From NCBI GenBank assembly GCA_937930605.1, contig CALHBZ010000092.1, positions 1 to 6,114 of the forward strand: a DNA stretch of 6,114 bases. The letters run 5' to 3'. This DNA comes from Streptococcus oralis (GTDB lineage Bacteria; Bacillota; Bacilli; Lactobacillales; Streptococcaceae). The position numbers were made by a program, and so were the translations under genes. Under the pieces are notes generated by a model. That model ran no database searches. It saw only the letters and a program-made list of their open reading frames with translations, and was not told the origin of the DNA. Shown here piece by piece: positions 1 to 5,062 of this stretch (position 1 is the stretch's first letter; every line of letters begins with the position of its first letter).

Positions 1-646
1 TGTAGAAGAACTGATAGACTTTACTCTTGCGAAATTGACTCCAAGCCATGATAGCCGAAGCTTCCATGTCCACCACTTTGGCTCCAGCAGCCAAGCGACG
101 CTTGACCTTATCAGGCGTTTCTCGATAAAAGGCATCTGTGGTCCAAGCCTTAGTGCGGATATGCTCGATGCAAGATTTGTTCAAAGCTTCTTCCATAGTT
201 AAGAGCAAAGTTTCATCATAAGCTATTTCATCACTTGCAGGAGCGTAATGGTAACTTGTACCTTCATCACGTAGAGCTGAACTTGGTAGGATAATCTTAT
301 CTGCCTGAATAGACTGATCTAGAACTCCGCAAGAACTCAAAACAATAAAGTTCTTAAATCCTCTGGCCTTGAGTTCTTCTAAGAAACCTACAACCATTGG
401 GGCTCCAATAGTATCCATAGCAACTGCTACCTTACTCCCATCTTTTTCATAGATATACCATGGAAATCTACCATTTAGATTGGTTAGATAGCCACCTTCG
501 TAAACATCTACAAACTGCTTCACTCGTTCAACGATTTCTCCATTAAAAGATAAAATAATCGTGTCACAGATTTCTCCACCACCACGAATACTTCGATCAG
601 TTGGTTCGATAACAGCAGGTACATTTTCGAATTCTTCTAATAGCAT
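1..646 (-). CDS. Nucleoside phosphorylase (PNP/UDP family), 3' end outside window
   Basis: The 215 visible codons start MLLEEFENVPAVIEPTDRS and run off the window at base 1. The family cleaves nucleosides with phosphate to a free base and (deoxy)ribose-1-phosphate, in cytoplasmic purine/pyrimidine salvage. Family signatures are seen: TIGAP at residues 79-83, an SSCG turn at 104-107, RDEGTSYHY at 126-134, TTDAFYRET at 169-177, and VVDMEASA at 191-198, whose Met-Glu normally contacts the ribose. RDEGTSYHY and TTDAFYRE resemble the uridine-phosphorylase-like branch, but base specificity cannot be settled here. Family members usually have about 250-280 residues, so perhaps 40-60 are missing. The start at 646 lies 4 nt after the upstream stop, with a purine-rich stretch (GAGAAAGAG) before it. 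An in-frame ATG at 664 would add six residues and overlap the upstream gene by 14 nt, with no better ribosome-binding site. It is probably the distal gene of the pnp operon. Confidence 0.85.
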   Translation of the reverse strand, partial: MLLEEFENVPAVIEPTDRSIRGGGEICDTIILSFNGEIVERVKQFVDVYEGGYLTNLNGRFPWYIYEKDGSKVAVAMDTIGAPMVVGFLEELKARGFKNFIVLSSCGVLDQSIQADKIILPSSALRDEGTSYHYAPASDEIAYDETLLLTMEEALNKSCIEHIRTKAWTTDAFYRETPDKVKRRLAAGAKVVDMEASAIMAWSQFRKSKVYQFFY

Positions 647-650
647 TTTT

Positions 651-1517
651 CTACTCTTTCTCATTCAAATAAACTACCTGTGTCTGTTTGACAAAGCCGA
701 TTTTTTCATACAAGCGCTTGGCACCTACGTTGCTATCCTCTACTGCAATCTGAAATTCCTTATCATTTTGCTCAATCAGTTGGTTGACTAGGGATTTTGC
801 TAAATAGCTTCCGTAGCCTTTGCCACGTTCAAGTTCTGATATTGCTAAACCGTAGAAGTAATTCGTATTAGTCGATAAATCTACCGTGCAAGTCCCAATA
901 ACCTGACCGTCTTTTAATAAAATATATAGGCGACTTTCTGAATCCTTCAGAGCTTCAGCGACATATCTATCCACAACTTCTCTCGACTCATGTTCCTCTG
1001 AAAATGCCTGAAATTTTAACTGGATAATCTGCTCCTGATACGAACTATCTGCTAACAAAACTTCAAGATTAGAAACAGTTACTAACTGATAAGGTCTTCT
1101 ATCCTTACCTAACCAGGTTTCTGTCTCTTCATCCTCTACCAATCCCCAGTTGCTGACAAAATCAGGATGACGCTCTAGAAAAATACGTTCTGTCTGAAAA
1201 GTAACTGAACGAATAGGGAAAGAAGCCGTTTCTTTCTCAAAACTAGTAAACAATGCACGCGCAATCCCCTGACCGCGATGATCTGGATGAACCAGTATCG
1301 TCACTTCCACATCTTGGTCATCTGCATAGACAGTTAATAAACCAACAAGTTCGCCTTTTTCATAATAAAGGAAAAAGGCGGGCATGTTTGGGTCAAAATT
1401 AAGCATGTTAGAAAGATAGGGATCACGATAGGTACCGTCATAGGCTTGGCAACAGTTAATTAGTTTTTTCGCCTCAGATAACTCCTCTTGGCTTAACTTG
1501 TTTCTTGCTTGAATCAT
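651..1517 (-). CDS. Tandem-domain GNAT N-acetyltransferase, substrate unknown
   Basis: This 288-residue protein contains two GNAT folds. The N-terminal one spans about residues 1-140, with the acetyl-CoA pyrophosphate-binding motif A seen as HPDHRGQGIARAL (77-89). The C-terminal one spans about 148-288, with motif A as ERGKGYGSYL (230-239) and motif B as NVGAKRLYEKIGF (263-275). The second half looks like a complete, probably catalytic GNAT. The first also keeps RGQGIA, so either or both could be active. There is no signal peptide or membrane segment, so it should be cytoplasmic. The substrate is not indicated: tandem GNATs are known to act on small molecules such as amines and thiols or on proteins. 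The gene starts 11 nt after the cysE stop and ends 4 nt before the next start, so it is almost certainly co-transcribed with pnp-cysE. A link to cysteine metabolism is only suggested by position. Confidence 0.88.
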   Translation of the reverse strand: MIQARNKLSQEELSEAKKLINCCQAYDGTYRDPYLSNMLNFDPNMPAFFLYYEKGELVGLLTVYADDQDVEVTILVHPDHRGQGIARALFTSFEKETASFPIRSVTFQTERIFLERHPDFVSNWGLVEDEETETWLGKDRRPYQLVTVSNLEVLLADSSYQEQIIQLKFQAFSEEHESREVVDRYVAEALKDSESRLYILLKDGQVIGTCTVDLSTNTNYFYGLAISELERGKGYGSYLAKSLVNQLIEQNDKEFQIAVEDSNVGAKRLYEKIGFVKQTQVVYLNEKE

Positions 1518-1524
1518 ATAGGTA

Positions 1525-1530
1525 TCCTCT
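1525..1530 (-). promoter_or_regulatory. Ribosome-binding site of the GNAT gene, overlapping the cysE stop
   Basis: AGAGGA lies 7 nt upstream of the ATG at 1517 and shares bases with the TAG stop of cysE (1529-1531). This arrangement favours translational coupling: ribosomes finishing cysE are placed next to the GNAT start. It also supports ATG 1517 as the real start. Confidence 0.7.
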
Positions 1531-2146
1531 ACAAACCAGACGATCTGTGACTGGCTTCTCTAGCCTGCTCTAGTTTATTGACGTAGTACTCTCGTTTTTC
1601 TTCGACTTCGTGGATCATTGGCTCATCCTTTTGTCCATGAACTCGGACGATTTTAGCAGGAATTCCGACGACAGTCACATCACTAGGTACGTCTGCCACT
1701 ACAACTGCTGCAGCACCGACCTTAGCATTTTCACCAATTTCCACTGGTCCAATAACTTGGGCATGAGCTGATATGAGAGCTCCTTTACGAACTGTTGGAT
1801 GGCGTTTCCCTACATCCTTACCTGTCCCACCAAGAGTCACTCCGTGGTAAAGCATAACGCCTTTTTCAACAATCGCTGTCTCCCCAATCACCAGACCTGA
1901 GCCATGGTCGATAAAGACACCTGACTCTATCTGAGCACCTGGATGAATCTCAATCTGCGTCCAAAAGCGCCAAAACTGACTATGCATACGAGCCAGGAGT
2001 TTGAAGCCATGCTTCCAGAGAAAATGCGAGAGACGGTGGGCCGCCAAGGCCTTGACACCTGGATAGGTCAATAGAACCTCCAAAGTGGTGCGGGCCGCTG
2101 GATCATTTTCTTTTACAATATCAATGGTTTCGCGCCACCATCCCAT
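1529..2146 (-). CDS. cysE: Serine O-acetyltransferase
   Basis: The enzyme makes O-acetyl-L-serine from serine and acetyl-CoA, the committed step of cysteine synthesis. At 205 residues it is the short Gram-positive form, lacking much of the N-terminal helical domain of the 273-residue E. coli enzyme. An N-terminal helical part (1-60) with the family signature ENDPAA (13-18) is followed by a left-handed beta-helix of hexapeptide repeats: IEIHPGAQI (65-73), IDHGSGLVIGETA (79-91), GVTLGGTGK (102-110), VIGPVEIGENAKVGAAAVV (131-149) and VPSDVTVVGIPAK (153-165). His81 of the DH pair matches the E. coli catalytic His158. Glu66 occupies the place of E. coli Asp143, as in other Gram-positive forms. The C-terminus is SSGL, with Leu rather than the Ile classically inserted into CysK. 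The start at 2146 lies 14 nt after the pnp stop. No T-box or other cysteine leader fits in that gap, so expression should follow the pnp transcript. Confidence 0.95.
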   Translation of the reverse strand: MGWWRETIDIVKENDPAARTTLEVLLTYPGVKALAAHRLSHFLWKHGFKLLARMHSQFWRFWTQIEIHPGAQIESGVFIDHGSGLVIGETAIVEKGVMLYHGVTLGGTGKDVGKRHPTVRKGALISAHAQVIGPVEIGENAKVGAAAVVVADVPSDVTVVGIPAKIVRVHGQKDEPMIHEVEEKREYYVNKLEQAREASHRSSGL

Positions 2147-2152
2147 ACATTT

Positions 2153-2159
2153 CTCCTTT
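2153..2159 (-). promoter_or_regulatory. Ribosome-binding site of cysE
   Basis: AAAGGAG sits 6 nt before the ATG at 2146. It decides the start: another ATG at 2150 is in a different frame and only 2 nt from this site, too close for initiation. Confidence 0.8.
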
Positions 2160-2160
2160 C

Positions 2161-4374
2161 TTATTCTGAATCTTTTGGTTTGTGTGTAAATTCTTTCTTC
2201 GGTTTGTGGTCCTTATGATGACGAGGGCGGTGAGGGCGTTCAGCCTTTTCGCCTTTTTCATCGTGTTCTGGTTTTGGTGGACGAGGAAGAAGAGCCTTCA
2301 TAGAAGCATCAACACGTCCTTTTTCGTCAATCTTGATAACTTTGACATCCACTTCGTCTCCAATAGCCACCAAGTCTTCGACATTATTGGTACGCGTCCA
2401 AGCCATTTCCGAAATGTGAACGAGAGCATCTGTCTTGTCAAAGAGGTTGACAAAGGCACCAAATTTCTCGATACGAACAACCTTGGCATGGTAAACTTCA
2501 TCCACTTTAGCCTCACGAACCAAGCCAGCAATGATTTCTTTGGCACGATTAATGGCATCTTGGTCGCTAGAGTAGATAGACACATTTCCTTCTTCGTCGA
2601 TATCAATCTTAACGCCTGTTTCAGCGATGATCTTGTCGATGGTTTCTCCACCCTTACCGATAACAATCTTGATCTTGTCCACATCGATCTTAATAGTATC
2701 AATTTTCGGAGCAGTTGGTGCCAATTCTGGACGAACTTCTGGAATGGTTTCTTCAATCACATCAAGGATTTCAAAACGTGCTTTCTTGGCTTGGGCAAGG
2801 GCCTCTGTCAAAATTTCTGCAGTAATCCCTTGAATCTTGATATCCATTTGAAGGGCAGTAATCCCGTCACGAGTACCTGCAACCTTAAAGTCCATATCTC
2901 CAAAGTGGTCTTCCAAACCTTGGATATCTGTCAAGACAGTGTAGTTGTTTCCATCTGAGATAAGTCCCATAGCAATCCCTGCTACTGGCGCCTTGATTGG
3001 CACACCACCAGCCATAAGGGCGAGCGTTCCCGCACAGATAGAGGCTTGAGAAGATGAACCGTTTGATTCTAAGACTTCTGCTACCAAGCGGATCGCGTAT
3101 GGGAATTCTTCCAAACTTGGCAAGACTTGAGCAAGAGCACGTTCACCGAGAGCCCCATGACCAATTTCACGACGACCAGGCGCACCATAACGACCAGTTT
3201 CCCCTACAGAGTATTGAGGGAAGTTATAGTGGTGCATAAAGCGTTTCTTGTACTCTGGATCCAAACCATCGATGATTTGAGTTTCACCCATGGGAGCCAA
3301 GGTCAAGACTGAAAGGGCTTGAGTTTGGCCACGAGTAAAGAGACCTGAACCGTGCACACGAGGAAGAAAGTCAACAACCGCATCCAAAGGACGGATTTCA
3401 TCAACCTTACGACCGTCAGGACGAACCTTGTCTTCTGTGATCAAACGGCGCACTTCAGCGTGTTCCATTTGTTCCAAGATTTCAGCCACATCACGCATGA
3501 TACGGTCAAATTCTTCGTGGTCTGCATATTTTTCTTCGTAAACAGCAGTCACTTGGTCTTTAACTGCTTGAGTTGCAGCTTCACGAGCCAATTTTTCTTC
3601 TACTTGGACCGCTTTTTGGAGGTCACTATTGTAGGCTGCGATGATTTCAGCCTGCAAGTCAGCGTCTACATGAAGCAATTCCACTTCTGCTTTTTCCTTA
3701 CCGACCACAGCAACGATTTCTTCTTGGAAGGCAATCAATTCTTTAACAGCTTCGTGCCCTTTGAGAAGAGCTTCCAACATGATTTCTTCTGATAATTCTT
3801 TGGCACCAGACTCAACCATGTTGATAGCGTCCTTGGTACCAGCTACTGTCAATTCAAGAAGTGAGCGCTCTGCTTGTTCTTGACTAGGGTTGATGATGAT
3901 TTCACCATCTACATAGCCCACCTGCACCCCAGCGATTGGTCCGTCAAATGGAATATCTGAGATAGAAAGTGCCAAGGATGAACCAAACATAGCTGCCATT
4001 GGTGCAGAGGCATTTTCATCATAAGAAAGGACCGTATTAATCACTTGCACTTCATTACGGAAACCTTCCGCAAACATAGGACGGATTGGACGGTCAATCA
4101 AACGCGCTGTCAAGGTCGCATCCGTTGAAGGACGTCCTTCACGCTTCATGAAGCCACCAGGAAACTTCCCAGCTGCATACATTTTTTCTTCGTAGTTGAC
4201 TTGAAGTGGGAAGAAATCCCCAGTTGCCATTTTCTTAGACATAACGGCAGCAGTCAAGACAGTTGACTCACCATAACGGACGACAACAGAGCCATTTGCT
4301 TGCTTAGCAACCTGACCAGTCTCTACGATCAACTCACGACCCGCAAAAGTCGTTTGAAACACTTGTTTTGTCAT
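2161..4374 (-). CDS. pnp: Polyribonucleotide nucleotidyltransferase (PNPase)
   Basis: PNPase is a trimeric 3'-5' phosphorolytic exoribonuclease that releases nucleoside diphosphates in mRNA and small-RNA turnover; it can also add tails in reverse. The 737 residues show the full family order: first RNase PH-like core (about 10-145, with [15 protein letters not shown] at 69-83), all-helical linker (about 150-300), second RNase PH core (about 320-530), KH domain (about 555-615, GKGG at 573-576) and S1 domain (about 624-694). In the second core SNGSSSQAS (437-445) is the phosphate site, and Asp489 and Asp495 in EDHFGDMDF match E. coli Asp486 and Asp492, so the enzyme should be active. The tail (696-737) is disordered-looking, rich in His, Lys, Pro and Glu. 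The start [10 protein letters not shown] is chosen because a strong ribosome-binding site lies 6 nt upstream and it matches the family N-terminus. The frame stays open to a GTG at 4509, but that lies inside a repeat and lacks a ribosome-binding site. It is the first gene of the pnp-cysE-GNAT-phosphorylase run. Confidence 0.98.
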   Translation of the reverse strand: MTKQVFQTTFAGRELIVETGQVAKQANGSVVVRYGESTVLTAAVMSKKMATGDFFPLQVNYEEKMYAAGKFPGGFMKREGRPSTDATLTARLIDRPIRPMFAEGFRNEVQVINTVLSYDENASAPMAAMFGSSLALSISDIPFDGPIAGVQVGYVDGEIIINPSQEQAERSLLELTVAGTKDAINMVESGAKELSEEIMLEALLKGHEAVKELIAFQEEIVAVVGKEKAEVELLHVDADLQAEIIAAYNSDLQKAVQVEEKLAREAATQAVKDQVTAVYEEKYADHEEFDRIMRDVAEILEQMEHAEVRRLITEDKVRPDGRKVDEIRPLDAVVDFLPRVHGSGLFTRGQTQALSVLTLAPMGETQIIDGLDPEYKKRFMHHYNFPQYSVGETGRYGAPGRREIGHGALGERALAQVLPSLEEFPYAIRLVAEVLESNGSSSQASICAGTLALMAGGVPIKAPVAGIAMGLISDGNNYTVLTDIQGLEDHFGDMDFKVAGTRDGITALQMDIKIQGITAEILTEALAQAKKARFEILDVIEETIPEVRPELAPTAPKIDTIKIDVDKIKIVIGKGGETIDKIIAETGVKIDIDEEGNVSIYSSDQDAINRAKEIIAGLVREAKVDEVYHAKVVRIEKFGAFVNLFDKTDALVHISEMAWTRTNNVEDLVAIGDEVDVKVIKIDEKGRVDASMKALLPRPPKPEHDEKGEKAERPHRPRHHKDHKPKKEFTHKPKDSE

Positions 4375-4380
4375 GTTAAT

Positions 4381-4387
4381 CCCCTTT
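4381..4387 (-). promoter_or_regulatory. Ribosome-binding site of pnp
   Basis: AAAGGGG is 6 nt before the ATG at 4374. It fixes the pnp start and argues against the GTG 135 nt upstream (4509). Confidence 0.85.
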
Positions 4388-4398
4388 GGATTGATAAA

Positions 4399-4404
4399 AT
4401 TATA
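4399..4404 (-). promoter_or_regulatory. Candidate -10 box of a pnp-proximal promoter
   Basis: A perfect TATAAT lies 24 nt before the pnp ATG. Initiation about 7 nt downstream would give a leader of roughly 18 nt that still carries the ribosome-binding site. No good -35 is seen at 16-18 nt, so the promoter may be weak, and the box could be coincidental in AT-rich DNA. Confidence 0.4.
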
Positions 4405-4422
4405 CGCCTTGCCTACAAAGAT

Positions 4423-4429
4423 CAGGATA
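4423..4429 (-). repeat. Isolated fourth copy of the repeat box (TATCCTG)
   Basis: TATCCTG differs by one base from the TATCTTG that opens each of the three structured units. Its start on the + strand (4423) is 113 nt from the next box (4536). The other box spacings are 126 and 113, so it lies in phase. The context CTTTGTATCCTG also resembles the ATTTGTATCTTG of the most upstream unit. No AAAAAGATA hairpin follows; the pnp promoter and ribosome-binding site occupy that place. It is probably the remnant or junction of a fourth unit. Confidence 0.5.
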
Positions 4430-4453
4430 CAAAGGGCGTGAAGAATCCCGTAT

Positions 4454-4542
4454 GAAAATAGGAGATTGACGCAGTGTGTCACGCACACCAGGAAATCTAT
4501 CTTTTTCACTAGGGATTTAGCCCGTGTTCAACTTTCAAGATA
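4454..4542 (-). ncRNA. Structured repeat unit 1 (nearest pnp), candidate small RNA or leader element
   Basis: Read on the minus strand, the unit opens with TATCTTG (4542-4536), followed by TTGAACACGGGCTAAATC, AAAAAGATA (4506-4498), a hairpin and CTATTTTC. The predicted fold is an outer GAAAA/TTTTC stem, an internal loop, AGATT/AATCT, and a GTGTG/CACAC tip with loop CGTGA. TATCTT is also fully complementary to AAGATA, giving an alternative pairing. The A-tract, hairpin and T-tract could make it a weak terminator, but the T-tract is short and interrupted. Family identity is unknown; the asd RNA motif is one candidate. Confidence 0.5.
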
Positions 4543-4551
4543 TTTTGGACG

Positions 4552-4567
4552 GTTCGGCTTGCCGAAC
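4552..4567. repeat. Perfect palindrome in the spacer between units 1 and 2
   Basis: GTTCGGC and GCCGAAC (7 bp) are separated by two bases. It could be a tight RNA hairpin on either strand or a protein-binding palindrome. No clear T-run follows on either strand, so it is not called a terminator. The other spacer lacks it. Confidence 0.55.
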
Positions 4568-4576
4568 ATTTCTGTA

Positions 4577-4668
4577 GAAAAATAGGAAGGTGACGCCACA
4601 CTCGATGAGTGCTAGGAAGCTTATCTTTTTTCCTAAGAAATGAGGCCAAAATTCAATTCATCAAGATA
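4577..4668 (-). ncRNA. Structured repeat unit 2 (middle), candidate small RNA or leader element
   Basis: The unit opens with TATCTTG (4668-4662), carries TTGAATTTTGGCC in the variable part, then GGAAAAAAGATA, a hairpin and CTATTTTTC. The hairpin tip is CACTC/GAGTG with loop ATC, and the outer tracts GAAAAA/TTTTTC pair. Of the three copies this has the best terminator-like shape: A-tract, hairpin, five Ts. The hairpin stem differs from units 1 and 3 but keeps its pairing. GGCGTCAC after the tip resembles GCGTCA in unit 1. Confidence 0.5.
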
Positions 4669-4691
4669 CCAAGCCGTTAAGCAACTCAAAG

Positions 4692-4781
4692 GAAAATAGA
4701 AAATCGAACAACGGAGCGACTGCTCCTAGCTAGATTTATCTTTTTACACAGAGTTGTAGACGTGTTCAGTTACACAAGATA
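4692..4781 (-). ncRNA. Structured repeat unit 3 (most upstream), candidate small RNA or leader element
   Basis: The unit opens with TATCTTG (4781-4775), carries CTGAACACG (close to the TTGAACACG of unit 1), then AAAAAGATA (4745-4737), a hairpin and CTATTTTCC. The hairpin has AAATC/GATTT below a GGAGC/GCTCC tip with loop GACT. It is the first unit a transcript from the candidate upstream promoter would reach. A function is not known. Confidence 0.5.
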
Positions 4782-4791
4782 CAAATCATTC

Positions 4792-4824
4792 GAAAGGATT
4801 GATGCTAAAGCATCTAAGCCTTTC
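4792..4824. other. Compound inverted repeat upstream of the array
   Basis: On the + strand GAAAGG and CCTTTC pair as an outer 6-bp stem around GATGC-TAAA-GCATC, with small internal loops of 3 and 4 nt. It would fold in RNA from either strand. No T-run follows, so it is more likely part of a structured leader than a terminator. Confidence 0.5.
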
Positions 4825-4826
4825 AC

Positions 4827-4850
4827 GCTAATCGCTATCATGCAATTAGC
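4827..4850. other. Inverted repeat GCTAAT/ATTAGC
   Basis: Six paired bases flank a 12-nt loop, immediately next to the compound inverted repeat at 4792-4824. The stem is short and could be chance in AT-rich DNA, but the position in a row of three inverted repeats makes a folded leader plausible. Confidence 0.35.
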
Positions 4851-4872
4851 TAAATGCTTTACTAACTCTCTC

Positions 4873-4893
4873 GTCAAATAACATCGATTTGAC
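4873..4893. other. Inverted repeat GTCAAAT/ATTTGAC
   Basis: A perfect 7-bp stem with a 7-nt loop. It could be an RNA hairpin in a leader transcript, or an operator for a dimeric regulator with half-sites 14 bp apart. The sequence does not decide between them. Confidence 0.4.
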
Positions 4894-4975
4894 TCGCTTG
4901 TGTCGCTCCAACCAAATTTGAAAAATTCTTAAAACTTTAATACCCTCATCTTTGTATCAAGTACGTACAGAGTCT

Positions 4976-5004
4976 ATTTTATCATATTTTTCTTAAAAAG
5001 TGCG
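4976..5004 (-). promoter_or_regulatory. Candidate extended -10 promoter driving the array and pnp
   Basis: TGATAAAAT (4984-4976) fits the extended -10 form TGnTAnnnT common in streptococci. The -35 position 17 nt upstream (CGCACT, 4999-5004) is poor, as is often tolerated with an extended -10. It lies just downstream of the metF terminator, where a new transcription unit toward pnp would be expected. Initiation would be near 4969, giving a pnp leader of about 595 nt that contains all the repeats. Confidence 0.45.
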
Positions 5005-5014
5005 GGCTTTTCTA

Positions 5015-5053
5015 TTAAAAAGGAACCATTCCCCTCACCTGAGAAGAATGGTT
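5015..5053 (-). terminator. Intrinsic terminator of metE-metF, probably bidirectional
   Basis: About 10 nt after the metF stop, AACCATTCTTCTCA pairs with TGAGGGGAATGGTT as a nearly unbroken 14-bp stem including two T-G pairs, followed on the minus strand by CCTTTTTAAT. On the + strand the same stem is followed by GCTTTTTATT (from 5055), so it could also stop transcription coming toward metF. It cleanly separates metE-metF from the pnp unit. Confidence 0.9.
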
Positions 5054-5062
5054 TGCTTTTTA

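Larger units (their letters stand above)
4454..4781 (-). repeat. Array of three tandem imperfect structured repeats
   Basis: Three units of 89, 92 and 90 nt share the order TATCTTG box, about 28 nt of variable sequence, AAAAAGATA, a hairpin, then CTATTTT. On the + strand the boxes start at 4536, 4662 and 4775, and the tatcttttt words start at 4498, 4622 and 4737, giving a period of 113-126 nt. Spacers are 34 and 23 nt. Conserved ends with a differing but still paired hairpin between them point to RNA function rather than simple duplication. The orientation is assigned from the flanking genes and the A-tract/hairpin/T-tract order. Confidence 0.8.
4375..5062. other. Long intergenic region between metF and pnp, no protein gene
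   Basis: No open frame here combines a ribosome-binding site, reasonable length and protein-like composition. In minus-strand order it contains the metF terminator, a candidate promoter, a block of inverted repeats (4792-4893), three tandem structured elements (4454-4781), a fourth isolated box (4423-4429), and the pnp promoter and ribosome-binding site. Short open stretches inside the repeats read KKI(D/S)FL in the same frame of two copies. These are a by-product of the repeated sequence, not evidence of genes. Confidence 0.75.

Noticed and set aside
2298..2756. Second minus-strand open frame of 152 codons overlapping pnp
   Set aside because: It is out of frame with pnp over the KH-S1 part, and the pnp frame there matches the family throughout, so there is no frameshift to explain.
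2182..2958. Open frame of 258 codons on the + strand, antisense to pnp
   Set aside because: It lies wholly within the well-supported pnp gene; its composition is rich in Phe, Asn and Ser with no recognisable domain, and it lacks a convincing ribosome-binding site. It is a shadow of pnp codon bias.
3352..3792. Open frame of 146 codons on the + strand inside pnp
   Set aside because: Same reason: Phe/His/Asn-rich translation complementary to the pnp coding strand, with no independent signals.
4529..4570. Short minus-strand frame MFGKPNRPKYLES across the palindrome
   Set aside because: Only 13 codons, no ribosome-binding site, and the start is formed by the inverted repeat.
4641..4700. Short + strand frame MRPKFNSSRYQAVKQLKGK from ATG 4641
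   Set aside because: Nineteen codons without a ribosome-binding site, lying within repeat units 2-3; the repeated RNA-like sequence explains it.
4454..4781. CRISPR array, BOX or RUP element
   Set aside because: Units are about 90 nt, imperfect, and without uniform short repeats and spacers, so not CRISPR. I do not see the typical RUP end sequence or BOX modules as I remember them.
4925..4995. CiaR-type promoter (two TTTAAG half-sites) for cia-dependent small RNAs
   Set aside because: One TTTAAG occurs near the candidate promoter, but the second half-site at the 5-nt spacing reads TATGAT, so the motif is not met.
4375..5062. T-box or SAM/Met riboswitch ahead of pnp-cysE
   Set aside because: No T-box consensus (AGGGTGGNACCGCG) and no S-box-like core are visible on the minus strand.
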